From contig DYFF01000006.1 in assembly GCA_020725335.1 (NCBI GenBank), forward strand, positions 54,566 through 118,565: DNA of 64,000 bases, in the 5' to 3' direction. Shown in pieces: positions 47,555 to 56,132 of the stretch. The DNA comes from Thermodesulfovibrio sp. Lineage in GTDB: Bacteria; Nitrospirota; Thermodesulfovibrionia; Thermodesulfovibrionales; Thermodesulfovibrionaceae. Numbering within the stretch: the first letter of the stretch is position 1; each line of letters starts with the position of its first letter. Made by a program: the position numbers and the translations under genes. Below the pieces are notes generated by a model. The model searched no databases, had not been told where the DNA came from, and saw only the letters and a program-made list of their open reading frames with translations.

Positions 47555-47911
47555 TTACCAACCACAGATTCTTCTAATATTTAAACCTCTTTTACCAGCA
47601 GGGGCATAGGGAAGACCCATCTCATGAGCTTTCTTGTGCATATCTACCTTCAAGGATGCTCTTTCCTGTTCCTTCTGTTTAATTGCATTCCAATCTGGAT
47701 TTGGCTGTGCCCAGAGAGTTAAAAGTTCGCCTCTTATTTGTAAATCTTTCTGATACAGTGGCTGAACTTCTTTGCAATACTGCTGGGCTTTAGCAGGATC
47801 AACTCCAATTGGATATTGCGCACCTGGTCCCATTCCTCTTTGTGCAAAAGAAACACCTGCAAAAGCTACTATTACCGCCACTACCATTAAAACACTAAGT
47901 AATCTCCTCAT
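47555..47911 (-). CDS. Exported Spy/CpxP-like protein
   Basis: A signal peptide (MRRLLSVLMVVAVIVAFAGVSFAQ) is followed by a helical, Gln-rich 95-residue domain with the sequence LQIRGELLTLWAQPNPDWNAIKQKEQE. This looks like the periplasmic heavy-metal-sensor/Spy-like helical family, though the classical LTxxQ motif is not exact. A paralogue at 48344-48715 shares the core RGEL-x2-L-x-AQPNPDWNAI. A role in envelope stress or metal binding is possible by family resemblance only. Confidence 0.7.
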   Translation of the reverse strand: MRRLLSVLMVVAVIVAFAGVSFAQRGMGPGAQYPIGVDPAKAQQYCKEVQPLYQKDLQIRGELLTLWAQPNPDWNAIKQKEQERASLKVDMHKKAHEMGLPYAPAGKRGLNIRRICGW

Positions 47912-47989
47912 ACTTAAACCTCCTCTTTTTGATTTTTTGGGCTCATGCCCGATTAATTTTACTACTTTTCATAAATTTTTCTAATAATT

Positions 47990-48310
47990 TTATTGTTTCC
48001 TCTTTTCTGTCTCTGTTCTTATTTGTTCTCTCTCCTGAGTTTCTATTCTTAACCTTTCCTGATTATCTATCTTCTCCTCTTCTCTATTTTGTGTTTCAAC
48101 TCTCTCCTGGTTTCTGTTCTGTATTTCCTTTCTCACTTGTTCCCTTTCCTGCTCCTGTTGCCTTATCTGATTATCATTATATGATTTTTGAATCATTGGT
48201 GTTTGAGTTCCCATATTACCTCTACCACCTCCGCCTCTCTGAGCGAATGAATATCCAACTAATCCTAAAATTAACGTTCCTACCACCACTATACTTAATA
48301 ACTTTTTCAA
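47990..48310 (-). CDS. Exported low-complexity Glu/Arg/Gln-rich protein
   Basis: A clear signal peptide (MKKLLSIVVVGTLILGLVGYSFAQ) and a Gly-rich stretch precede about 65 residues made almost only of E, R, Q, N, K and T. Short units such as NQER, ETQNRE and ETQERE recur, predicting one long charged helix or a coiled coil. It ends at a stop 79 nt before the start of the next gene. It sits between two paralogous Spy-like genes. No family is recognised. Confidence 0.65.
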   Translation of the reverse strand: MKKLLSIVVVGTLILGLVGYSFAQRGGGGRGNMGTQTPMIQKSYNDNQIRQQEQEREQVRKEIQNRNQERVETQNREEEKIDNQERLRIETQEREQIRTETEKRKQ

Positions 48311-48343
48311 ATTTGAACACCTCCTCTCTATTTAAATATTTTT

Positions 48344-48715
48344 TTAATTATACCAACCTTTACCGAATCTGTGAGAGTTCATCCTACCACCAAAGGGAAT
48401 CCCAGATTCATATGCTCTTTTCTGAATCTCGGTTCTTAATCGGAGCATTTCCTGCTGTCTTTTTGAAATAGCATTCCAGTCAGGATTTGGCTGTGCGTAA
48501 AGTTGCATCAATTCTCCTCTTAGCTGAAGATGTTTCTGTCTTAAAGGCAAAGTATCTTTGTAAAACCTTTGAGCTTTTTCAGGAGCTACTGAACCATAAA
48601 CAGGACAATTACCTCCGTAACCACCAAATCCACCACCCTTCCATGCATAGGCTACACCACCAGCAAGAACAAAGGCAAGTGCTACTACCATTAATAGGGT
48701 GACAGTTTTTTTCAT
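48344..48715 (-). CDS. Exported Spy/CpxP-like protein, paralogue
   Basis: A signal peptide (MKKTVTLLMVVALAFVLAGGVAYAW) is followed by GGGFGGYGG and a helical domain. Its core LQLRGELMQLYAQPNPDWNAISKRQQEMLRLRTEIQKRAYESGIPFGG matches the 47.6-kb protein over some 45 residues. The two probably arose by duplication. The function is unknown; periplasmic chaperone or metal-stress roles are typical of the look-alike families. A GGAGGTGAAGG ribosome site precedes the ATG. Confidence 0.7.
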   Translation of the reverse strand: MKKTVTLLMVVALAFVLAGGVAYAWKGGGFGGYGGNCPVYGSVAPEKAQRFYKDTLPLRQKHLQLRGELMQLYAQPNPDWNAISKRQQEMLRLRTEIQKRAYESGIPFGGRMNSHRFGKGWYN

Positions 48716-48856
48716 TTATCCTTCACCTCCTTCCAATAAATTTTTTATTTACTCAATTAAATATCAATTTACATGCCATAACTATAAGGGATTGAATTTA
48801 AAAACTTTTTTGAAAACTATTTATATGAAATGGCTTTTATTTCTGCAAAAATTGCA

Positions 48857-49636
48857 TTATTTTTTGCAAATTTTGCAAAGCTCATTGGAAAGGTAGGCAA
48901 AGTCATTAATTGAAAGCTCTTCTGGTCTTTTCATTGGGTCTATACCAATTTTCATTAAAAAATCTTTGGGCTCATCAATAATTGATTTTAAAGAGTTACC
49001 TATCATTTTTCTTCTTTGACCAAAGGCTGATTTAATTAATCTGAAAAAAAGCTTTTCATCTGAGACATCCACAGGAGGTTTTTCTCTTCTATCCATCTTT
49101 ATTACTGCTGAATCCACTTCTGGGGGAGGACTAAAAAATTTAGCAGGAATATAAAATTTAATCTCAGCCTCTGTATAATACTGAGCTATAATACTCAAAG
49201 CTGAATAAGCTTTTATAGAAGGTTTTGCAGATAGCCTTTCTGCTACTTCTTTTTGAATGGTAAGAGTCATTGACTTTAAGTTAGGCGTTTCAATGAGCCT
49301 GAAAATAATTGGTTTTGTTATATAGTAGGGAATATTTGAAACTACCTTAAATTCTCCCAATTCTTCATAGGCAAATTTCAAAGCATCCTGATTAATCAGT
49401 TTAATATTTTCTCTACCATAGAATCTCTCCTTTAGAATTTTATACAGAGCTGGGTCTATTTCAATAGCTATAACTTCTTTTGCATTATTTATAAGAATTT
49501 CCGTTAAATCACCCATTCCTGCACCTATTTCTACAACTTTATCAGAAAGGCTTATCTCTGATACAGTAACAATTTTTTCAAGGATTTCCCTGTTACGCAG
49601 AAAATGCTGACCTAATCGAGGAGTTTTTCTATGCAT
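48857..49636 (-). CDS. rsmA: 16S rRNA dimethyltransferase RsmA (KsgA)
   Basis: RsmA dimethylates two adjacent adenines in helix 45 of 16S rRNA. The SAM-binding EIGAGMGDLT, the catalytic SNIPYYI and the C-terminal FGQRRKMIGNSL are present. The N-terminus RLGQHFLRN is standard. The length of 259 residues is normal. It overlaps the upstream lipoprotein gene by 8 nt and ends a radA-lipoprotein-rsmA operon. Confidence 0.95.
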   Translation of the reverse strand: MHRKTPRLGQHFLRNREILEKIVTVSEISLSDKVVEIGAGMGDLTEILINNAKEVIAIEIDPALYKILKERFYGRENIKLINQDALKFAYEELGEFKVVSNIPYYITKPIIFRLIETPNLKSMTLTIQKEVAERLSAKPSIKAYSALSIIAQYYTEAEIKFYIPAKFFSPPPEVDSAVIKMDRREKPPVDVSDEKLFFRLIKSAFGQRRKMIGNSLKSIIDEPKDFLMKIGIDPMKRPEELSINDFAYLSNELCKICKK

Positions 49637-50267
49637 TTTTGAGTTTTATTCGTTCTATTTTTATCTTGAGAGTTCTGTTTTTATAAAATACAACTATATT
49701 TAAAGGCATGTTTAGGAGTGTTCCATCTTCCGTTTGAATTTTACTGTAATTATCATAATTGATCAATATTGTCTGTCCTTCAACAGTTAAGTTTTGCTGT
49801 AGAGGCATAAAGCCCTCTTTATTTAAAAGGATAATCCTATCAATATTTTTATCCTTTAAAATATATTGAGTTCCCTCCTCCTCTATAGAAAAATCACCGT
49901 CCCACCAAAGGAAACCTTTTCTTATGCTTATAGCAAGCTGTTTGAGTCTGTCCTTTTCAATCAAGAGATTTGAAGTAACCTCCCCATTTTCTTCATAAAG
50001 TTCTCCTGCAGGAAATCCCATATAGTATACCCTTAGCAAAAGTTCATTCTTTGAAATCCTTAAAGAAGCATCACCATTTAGCAAGCTGTTTTTAGCCTCA
50101 TACTGAAGATTTAATACTCCCTCAATGGCAGAATATATTTTCATTGTATTAAGAAAATCCTGCAAGTCCTGAGCATAAAACTCCTTTACTGTAACAGGAC
50201 GTTTCTCAGCACATCCAAAAAATAAAAAAATCACAAGGCTAATTGCTAATACTTTCGATAAGTTCAT
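49629..50267 (-). CDS. DUF4292-like outer-membrane lipoprotein
   Basis: A lipoprotein signal ends at C19 in FLFFGCAEK. The mature part (about 195 residues) is rich in beta strands, with LSLRISKNELLLRVYYMGFPAGELYEENG-like segments, as in DUF4292/LolB-like folds. Family members are thought to handle lipids or lipoproteins at the outer membrane; this is inference. The start overlaps the radA end by 29 nt. Confidence 0.7.
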   Translation of the reverse strand: MNLSKVLAISLVIFLFFGCAEKRPVTVKEFYAQDLQDFLNTMKIYSAIEGVLNLQYEAKNSLLNGDASLRISKNELLLRVYYMGFPAGELYEENGEVTSNLLIEKDRLKQLAISIRKGFLWWDGDFSIEEEGTQYILKDKNIDRIILLNKEGFMPLQQNLTVEGQTILINYDNYSKIQTEDGTLLNMPLNIVVFYKNRTLKIKIERIKLKNA

Positions 50268-51600
50268 TAATGGATCTCACTCCTTGTATTTTTATATTGG
50301 ACTTTTCCTTGAGTCTTTCAAGATTGCTCCTTGGAATTATAGCTCTTTTCATTCCTATACGAGAGGCTTCTCTTAATCTTAATTCTGTTTGAGATATGGC
50401 CCTAATCTCGCCACTCAAACCAACTTCTCCGAATATAACCAGTCCCTCAGGCAAAGGAACGTCTCTAAAAGAAGATACTATTGCTGCTATGACAGCCAGA
50501 TCCGATGAAGGTTCTGTTATTTTAATACCGCCCACCACATTTACAAAAACATCTGCTCCTGCAAGATTTAGTCTTCCCCTTTTCTCTAAAACTGCCACAA
50601 GAAGATTAACCCTCTGATAGTCCACACCAATAAAGTTTCTTCTGGGCATGCCAAAGTTTGAAGGGGTAACAAGTGCCTGTATCTCTGTAAGAATTGCTCT
50701 TGTTCCTTCAATCGTTGCAGTTATGGCTGAGCCGCTATTTTGAGAATGCTCAGACAGAAAGATTAACGAGGGATTTTCAACTTCTATGAGCCCTGAACCT
50801 GTCATTTCAAATACTCCAATTTCATTTGCCGGACCAAATCTGTTTTTTACGCTTCTTAAAATTCTATATGCATATCCTCTATCACCCTCAAAATAAAGCA
50901 CAGTATCAACAAGATGCTCAAGCACCCTTGGACCAGCAATTGCTCCTTCTTTTGTTACATGTCCTATAAGAAAAACAGGGATGCCTCGCTTTTTAGCAAA
51001 ATGCATAAACTTTATGGCAGACTCTCTTATCTGACTTACTGAACCTGGTGCTGAAATGGAATCCTCTGTGTAAACTGTCTGAATGGAGTCCACTATAAGC
51101 GCGTTCAATTCTTCTTGCGAAGCCCAAAGGAGAATTTTTTCTACAAGAGTTTCACTAAGAAGAAGAATATTGTCTGACACAGCTCCGAGTCTTTCAGCCC
51201 TTAATTTGATCTGTGTGAGAGATTCCTCTCCTGAAACATAGAGAACTTTACCATATTTTTCTGCAATGTTATTGGTAGCTTGAAGCAGTAACGTGGATTT
51301 TCCAATTCCCGGGTCTCCACCAATTAAAACAAGAGAACCTTTTACAATGCCTCCTCCGAGTACTCTATCAAGCTCCCCTATTCCAGTTGAAACTCTGTCT
51401 GAAAGAGTTATTTCAATTGAACTTATAGGAACTGGCTGGACTAAATCTTCACCAATCAAGCTCTTAGACTGTTTATCTTCTACTATAGTTTCTTCTGCAA
51501 AGCTGTTCCATGCTCCACAATCAGGACATTTACCAATCCATTTCGGAGAAATATAACCACAACTTTGGCATTGAAATGCTTTTTTTAATTTTTGCTTCAT
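50239..51600 (-). CDS. radA: DNA repair protein RadA
   Basis: RadA (Sms) is a RecA-related branch-migration helicase. An N-terminal C4 zinc finger (CQSCGYISPKWIGKCPDCGAWNSF), the Walker A GGDPGIGKST, the RadA-specific KNRFGPANEIGVFEM and a C-terminal Lon-like domain (GADVFVNVVGGIKITEPSSDLAVIAAIVSS) are all visible. The length of 453 residues is standard. It is the first gene of its operon; the mini-transcript at 51.65 kb begins just upstream on the other strand. Confidence 0.95.
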   Translation of the reverse strand: MKQKLKKAFQCQSCGYISPKWIGKCPDCGAWNSFAEETIVEDKQSKSLIGEDLVQPVPISSIEITLSDRVSTGIGELDRVLGGGIVKGSLVLIGGDPGIGKSTLLLQATNNIAEKYGKVLYVSGEESLTQIKLRAERLGAVSDNILLLSETLVEKILLWASQEELNALIVDSIQTVYTEDSISAPGSVSQIRESAIKFMHFAKKRGIPVFLIGHVTKEGAIAGPRVLEHLVDTVLYFEGDRGYAYRILRSVKNRFGPANEIGVFEMTGSGLIEVENPSLIFLSEHSQNSGSAITATIEGTRAILTEIQALVTPSNFGMPRRNFIGVDYQRVNLLVAVLEKRGRLNLAGADVFVNVVGGIKITEPSSDLAVIAAIVSSFRDVPLPEGLVIFGEVGLSGEIRAISQTELRLREASRIGMKRAIIPRSNLERLKEKSNIKIQGVRSINELIESISN

Positions 51601-51719
51601 GAGTTAATGATAATTTATTTTGTTTAATTTTTACAAAAAATTGGTATAATTTAGTTAGAGCATGAAGCTCTAAAAAACCTCATGAAGAGGTTTAAATCCC
51701 TATGAAAGGGAGGTGTATC

Positions 51720-51779
51720 ATGATTAAAAAAGTTTCCGGGAAGGCAATGCCCACATGTAAATGCAAAAATTCCTGCTAA
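51720..51779 (+). CDS. 19-residue Cys-rich peptide
   Basis: The ORF encodes MIKKVSGKAMPTCKCKNSC. GGGAGGTG ends 4 nt before the ATG, an ideal ribosome site, and the stop is 13 nt before a terminator stem. The Cys are at positions 13, 15 and 19 in a T-C-K-C-K-N-S-C tail, so metal binding, cross-linking or a modified-peptide precursor are conceivable. An ATG at 51702, inside the third hairpin loop, is in the same frame and would add MKGRCI. No modifying enzyme is adjacent. It could also be only a leader peptide of a regulatory RNA. Confidence 0.55.
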   Translation: MIKKVSGKAMPTCKCKNSC

Positions 51780-51792
51780 TTTCAGAAAAAGG

Positions 51793-51820
51793 GGGGAGAT
51801 TTTTTCTCTCCCCTTTTTTT
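51793..51820 (+). terminator. Rho-independent terminator of the mini-transcript
   Basis: GGGGAGA (51793-51799) pairs with TCTCCCC (51807-51813) around a T-rich loop, and seven T follow. The next gene begins 30 nt later, so this ends the short transcript. Confidence 0.85.
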
Positions 51821-51849
51821 ATTCTTCTATACTGTGCAATAATACTAAT

Positions 51850-53520
51850 ATGTTTGTATACCCTTTATTTATAATATTTTGTATTTTTTTAATTCCCCTT
51901 TCAGTCCATGCTGAAGAGGAGCAAGCGTATTTCAATTTTATAGCTGGATATTATTCAGCTATAAATGGTGATATAAATTCTGCTGTTAACTATTATGAGG
52001 AAGCATTAGAAAAAGATTCTTCTTCCAAATTTCTAAGAACTATTCTTGCAGACACATATTTAAAATTAGATAATATAGCTAAAGCAAAGGAATACACTCA
52101 GGAAGTATTAAAAGAGTCACCTGAAAATGTGGAAGCTTTAAAGGTACTCGCGTCTATTTATATAAGAGAAAAGAAAGTTCAAGAAGCTATAGGAGTTTAT
52201 GAAAAAATACTTAATAAAATTCCTAACAAAATAGAAACCCTTACCAAAATTGGTAATCTCCATCTTGCAAACGGTAATCTTGACAAAGCCTTAGAAAGTT
52301 TCATCAGAATCCTTCATGAGGATGAAGATAATCTAATGGCTCTTCACTTTTTAGGTGTCATTTATATTGAAAAAAAGGATTTTACCAAAGCTCAAGAGAC
52401 GTTTAAAAAAATTTTGCAGATAAATCCTGATTATGAACCTGCATATACTAACCTTGGTTTAATAGAAGAACTTTCAGGAAATGTAAAAGAGGCTGAGAAA
52501 TATTTTAAAAAGACTTTACAAATAAATCCAGAAAATCTTTTTGCAAGAGAAAGACTAATTAACCTATATTTCTCTCAAAAATCTTATAGCCAGGCGATTG
52601 AACAACTGGAAAACTTAAAAAAACAGAAATCCGAATCTGAACAAATACGTGAAAAACTTGCCCTTTTATATCTTCAGACAAAACAGTATGACAAAGCTTC
52701 AGAGGAAATCAATTATCTACTTTCTAAACATCCTGGTGATTTAAATTTGATGTATTATCTATCTCTCATTTATATTGAAAATGAGAGATACAGCGAGGCA
52801 GAAACTCTATTAAGAAAAATTATTCAAATTAATCCAAAACAAGTAAATGCCTTTCTAAATCTTGGAACCCTCTATCTCAAACAGAAAAAACTTAATGAAG
52901 CATTGAACATCTACGATGAAATTCTTCAATTCTCTGAGGATATACCCGATATCTATGTTTATGCTACAGAAACTGCAATAGATTTAAAAAATTATGAAAA
53001 AGCAAAAACTTATGTAGAAAGAGCTCTTACTAAATTTCCCGATAATCCTGATATAAATTTTATAGCAGGTGTATTATTCGATAAATTAGGAAATTTTGAT
53101 GAAACTGAAAAACTTATGAAAAAAGTTATCTCCCTTAAGCCAGACCATGCAGAAGCTCTTAATTATCTTGGTTATAGTTATGCAGACAGAGGAATTAATC
53201 TTCAAGAAGCTCTATCCTTAATTGAAAAGGCTATAAAATTAAAACCTAACAATGGCTATTATCTTGATAGCTTAGGGTGGGTTTACTTCAAGCTTGGCAA
53301 TAAAGAGAAGGCATTGCACTATATGCTCGAAGCAATAAAATATGTTAAAGATGATCCTGTTATTCTTGAACACCTTGGCGATATATATAAGGCTCTGGGA
53401 CAATATAAAAATGCTTTTGATACATGGCAGGAAGCTATGAAATATCATGAAAAAGAACAGGGTTTAAAGGAAAGAATAGAGGGTAAAATAAAAGAAATAC
53501 AACCATATCTTAAACAATAA
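51850..53520 (+). CDS. Exported TPR-repeat protein
   Basis: A signal peptide (FIIFCIFLIPLSVHAEEE) is followed by about 14 tetratricopeptide repeats, such as YFNFIAGYYSAINGDINSAVNYYEEALEKD, TLTKIGNLHLANGNLDKALESF and AYTNLGLIEELSGNVKEAEKYFKK. These make a long alpha-solenoid for protein-protein contacts in the periplasm or at the outer membrane. The length is 556. It precedes ispE with a TAATG overlap, a common TPR-ispE arrangement. The partner is unknown. Confidence 0.85.
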   Translation: MFVYPLFIIFCIFLIPLSVHAEEEQAYFNFIAGYYSAINGDINSAVNYYEEALEKDSSSKFLRTILADTYLKLDNIAKAKEYTQEVLKESPENVEALKVLASIYIREKKVQEAIGVYEKILNKIPNKIETLTKIGNLHLANGNLDKALESFIRILHEDEDNLMALHFLGVIYIEKKDFTKAQETFKKILQINPDYEPAYTNLGLIEELSGNVKEAEKYFKKTLQINPENLFARERLINLYFSQKSYSQAIEQLENLKKQKSESEQIREKLALLYLQTKQYDKASEEINYLLSKHPGDLNLMYYLSLIYIENERYSEAETLLRKIIQINPKQVNAFLNLGTLYLKQKKLNEALNIYDEILQFSEDIPDIYVYATETAIDLKNYEKAKTYVERALTKFPDNPDINFIAGVLFDKLGNFDETEKLMKKVISLKPDHAEALNYLGYSYADRGINLQEALSLIEKAIKLKPNNGYYLDSLGWVYFKLGNKEKALHYMLEAIKYVKDDPVILEHLGDIYKALGQYKNAFDTWQEAMKYHEKEQGLKERIEGKIKEIQPYLKQ

Positions 53521-54368
53521 TGCTTACCATAAAAACACCAGCTAAAATAAACTGGTCTCTTTCCATATTAAAAAAAAGAACTGACGGTTATCATGACATA
53601 ATCTCACTTATTCATGCTATAGATTTATACGATACCTTAATATTCGAAGAATCTGAAGTGATAGAGATTGTTTGCAATGCTCCTATTAAAATTGAAAATA
53701 ACCTTGTATATAAAGCTGCAAAAGAATTACTAAATTATACAGGCATAAAAAAAGGCGTAAAAATAACTATAAAAAAGGATATCCCTATTGGAGCAGGATT
53801 AGCTGGTGGTAGTTCTGACGCAGCTGCTACTCTTAAAACTCTTAATGAATTTTGGAATATCAATTTAAAAACAGAAGAACTTATGCAAATAGGCAAATCC
53901 TTAGGCAGTGATGTTAATTTTTTCTTCCATCTTCCAATAAGTATTGTAGAAGGGAGAGGTGAGATAATAAAGCCTCTTGAAATTAATAAATCGTATAATC
54001 TTTTATTAATAAAACCTGCTTTTGGTGTTTCTACAAGATGGGCATATGAATCCATTGAAATAAAAAGTCAATTGACAGAAAATTATGAAAAGATAAATAA
54101 TAATATTTGGCAGTTATATGACCTGCTTTGCAAGGGAGTTCTTGAAAATATTTATCTCTGGAATGACCTTGAAAAGCCAGTAATTAGGAGATATCCAGAG
54201 ATAGATAGATTGAAAAAAAGATTACTTAAAGCAGGGGCTAAAGTTAGCCTAATGAGTGGAAGCGGGTCAACGGTTTTCGGTGTCTTTAAAAGTAAAGAGG
54301 AAGCTATAACAGCCTCTGAAGAATTTAGTGGATACTGGGTAAGAGTTGTACAAACTCTTGTTTCCTAA
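53520..54368 (+). CDS. ispE: 4-diphosphocytidyl-2-C-methyl-D-erythritol kinase
   Basis: IspE is a GHMP kinase in the methylerythritol phosphate route to isoprenoids. KTPAKINWSLSILKKRTDGYHDI and the ATP loop PIGAGLAGGSSDAAATL are diagnostic, and the C-terminal LMSGSGSTVFGVF is intact. The length of 282 residues is normal. It is followed by tRNA-Gln and prs, a conserved order. Confidence 0.95.
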   Translation: MLTIKTPAKINWSLSILKKRTDGYHDIISLIHAIDLYDTLIFEESEVIEIVCNAPIKIENNLVYKAAKELLNYTGIKKGVKITIKKDIPIGAGLAGGSSDAAATLKTLNEFWNINLKTEELMQIGKSLGSDVNFFFHLPISIVEGRGEIIKPLEINKSYNLLLIKPAFGVSTRWAYESIEIKSQLTENYEKINNNIWQLYDLLCKGVLENIYLWNDLEKPVIRRYPEIDRLKKRLLKAGAKVSLMSGSGSTVFGVFKSKEEAITASEEFSGYWVRVVQTLVS

Positions 54369-54395
54369 TTTTGAATATAATTTTATAAAAATAGT

Positions 54396-54467
54396 TGGGG
54401 AGTCGCCAAGTGGCAAGGCAGCGGATTTTGGATCCGCCATTCGCAGGTTCGAATCCTGCCTCCCCAG
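54396..54467 (+). tRNA. tRNA-Gln (anticodon TTG)
   Basis: The acceptor stem TGGGGAG (54396-54402) pairs with CTCCCCA (54460-54466), with G as discriminator base. The D-arm is GCC...GGC, the anticodon arm GCGGA-TTTTGGA-TCCGC gives anticodon TTG at 54428-54430, and the T-arm is GCAGG-TTCGAAT-CCTGC. CCA is not encoded. It lies between ispE and prs. Confidence 0.96.
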
Positions 54468-54477
54468 TGAATAAAAA

Positions 54478-54511
54478 ACCCTCTGCAAGAGGGTAATTTT
54501 TATTTTTAGGA
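54478..54511 (+). terminator. Terminator or attenuator between tRNA-Gln and prs
   Basis: ACCCTC (54478-54483) pairs with GAGGGT (54489-54494) around TGCAA and is followed by AATTTTTATTTTT. It ends 10 nt before the prs start codon, so read-through would be needed to express prs unless another promoter is used. Confidence 0.65.
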
Positions 54512-54520
54512 GATAAGAAG

Positions 54521-55465
54521 ATGCCAGATGGAATTCGTCTGATTACAGGAAATGCTAATCCTGAACTTGCACAAAAAGTAAGCAACTATCTGAACATACC
54601 TATTACAGAAACTACAGTTACCACCTTCAGTGATGGTGAAATAATGGTTCAGATTAAAGAAAACATTAGAGGTTCAGATGCCTTTGTAATTCAACCTACC
54701 TGTACACCGGTTAATCAAAACCTCATGGAACTACTACTAATTATCGATGCCCTTAAAAGAGCTTCAGCAAGAAGAATTACAGCCGTTATACCCTACTATG
54801 GATATGCAAGACAAGACAGAAAAGTGCAACCAAGAGTACCTATCTCTGCAAAACTTATCGCTAATTTGATTACTGTTGCTGGAGCCAACAGAGTTCTTTC
54901 AATAGACCTACATGCTGGGCAAATTCAAGGTTTTTTTGATATCCCTGTTGACCATCTTCTCGCCATACCAGTAATCTTAGATTATCTAAAAAGAAATAAT
55001 CTGCTTGAAAATATAATAGTGGTTTCTCCTGATGCAGGAGGAACAGAAAGAGCAAGAGTTTTTGCTAAAAAGATCAATGCTCCCCTTGCAATTGTTGACA
55101 AAAGAAGGGACGCTCCCAATGTATCAAAAGTAATGCATGTAATTGGTGATGTAAAAGACAAAGATGCTTTACTCATCGATGATATGATAGATACCGCAGG
55201 AACAATTACTCAAGCAGCATTAGCCTTAAAAGAAAAAGGAGCAAAAAGAGTTTTTGCTACAGCAACACACGGTGTTCTCTCAGGACCTGCCATTGATAGA
55301 CTAAATGACTCTGTTTTAGAAAAAATAATTATTACCGATACTATTCCGATAGGAGATAAAAAAGAAAAATGTCCTAAGATAGAGATACTCACAGTCGCTC
55401 ATCTTTTAGGTGAAGCAATCAAGAGAATCAATGAAGAAACATCAATCAGTTCATTATTTGTTTAA
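54521..55465 (+). CDS. prs: Ribose-phosphate pyrophosphokinase
   Basis: Prs makes PRPP from ribose-5-phosphate and ATP for nucleotide, histidine and tryptophan synthesis. TFSDGEIMVQIKENIRG, PYYGYARQDRK, the DLHAGQIQGFFDIPVDHL segment and the PRPP loop LIDDMIDTAGTI are all standard. The length of 314 residues is normal. TTAGGAGATAAG precedes the ATG. It heads prs-rplY-pth. Confidence 0.96.
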   Translation: MPDGIRLITGNANPELAQKVSNYLNIPITETTVTTFSDGEIMVQIKENIRGSDAFVIQPTCTPVNQNLMELLLIIDALKRASARRITAVIPYYGYARQDRKVQPRVPISAKLIANLITVAGANRVLSIDLHAGQIQGFFDIPVDHLLAIPVILDYLKRNNLLENIIVVSPDAGGTERARVFAKKINAPLAIVDKRRDAPNVSKVMHVIGDVKDKDALLIDDMIDTAGTITQAALALKEKGAKRVFATATHGVLSGPAIDRLNDSVLEKIIITDTIPIGDKKEKCPKIEILTVAHLLGEAIKRINEETSISSLFV

Positions 55466-55479
55466 AGGAGGAATGCAAT

Positions 55480-56124
55480 ATGGAAAAATTTGTTCTTAAT
55501 GTTTTGAAAAGAGAAAAAAGTGGAAAAGGTGCAGCAAGACAATTAAGACGTGAAGGATTTATTCCCTGTATTATCTATAGAGGTGGAGAATCCGCACCTA
55601 TCCAAATTTCTTCAAAGGAAATTTTACCCTTTATGAATATTGCTACAAGGGAAAAACTATTCGTAACGCTGAAATTTGAAAATAGTGAAAAACAAGCAAT
55701 TTTACAGGATTATCAAGTAGATCCAATCACGGGTAAATTATTGCACGTTGATTTTATGGAAGTAAGCGCAACAGAAAAAATCAGAGTAACAGTACCTGTA
55801 ATGTTAATAGGAGAACCTATTGGAGTAAGGCAGGATAAAGGAATTTTACAACATGGAATTCCAGAAATTGAAATTGAAGCCATTCCCGAAAAAATACCGG
55901 GACATATTGAAGTAGACGTTTCTCAGTTAGAAGTAGGAGACGCAATCCATGTGGGAGATATAAAATTTGAAGAAGGTATAAAAGTTCTATCTGAACCTGA
56001 TGAGGTAATAGCTACTGTAACTGTTGAGGCAGAAGAAGTTGAAATAGCTCCTTCTACAGAAGAAACCGTAGAACCAGAGGTTATAAAGAAAGGTAAAAAA
56101 GCTAAGGAAGAGGAACAAGAGTAA
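55480..56124 (+). CDS. rplY: 50S ribosomal protein L25/general stress protein Ctc
   Basis: L25 binds 5S rRNA. The N-terminal domain (LKREKSGKGAARQLRREGFIPCIIYRG, DPITGKLLHVDFMEV) is followed by the TL5/Ctc-type C-terminal domain (VPVMLIGEPIGVRQDKGILQHGIPEIEIEAIPEKIPGHIEVDVS). A Glu/Lys-rich tail ends the protein at 214 residues. The order prs-rplY-pth is widespread. A GGAGGAATGC ribosome site precedes the ATG. Confidence 0.95.
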   Translation: MEKFVLNVLKREKSGKGAARQLRREGFIPCIIYRGGESAPIQISSKEILPFMNIATREKLFVTLKFENSEKQAILQDYQVDPITGKLLHVDFMEVSATEKIRVTVPVMLIGEPIGVRQDKGILQHGIPEIEIEAIPEKIPGHIEVDVSQLEVGDAIHVGDIKFEEGIKVLSEPDEVIATVTVEAEEVEIAPSTEETVEPEVIKKGKKAKEEEQE

Positions 56125-56132
56125 CTAATTGA

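Larger units (their letters stand above)
51645..51820 (+). ncRNA. Compact transcript with three AUGAA-loop hairpins and a tiny ORF
   Basis: This is a self-contained unit. A TATAAT lies at 51645-51650. Three perfect hairpins follow: TTAGAGC/GCTCTAA (51655-51673), AAACCTC/GAGGTTT (51675-51693) and TCCCT/AGGGA (51697-51711). Every loop is ATGAA and the loops start exactly 20 nt apart (51662, 51682, 51702). The third stem covers part of the ribosome site GGGAGGTG of a 19-codon ORF. A strong terminator closes the unit. If the -10 box is right, the first stem begins about at the 5' end of the RNA, since its outer pairs start 5 nt after the box. The layout is seen directly; its role is unknown. Confidence 0.65.

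Noticed and set aside
47990..48310. Charged repeat protein as a CRISPR-like or tandem DNA repeat.
   Set aside because: The repeats are short, degenerate and at the protein level, with a signal peptide in front; no regular DNA spacing is present.
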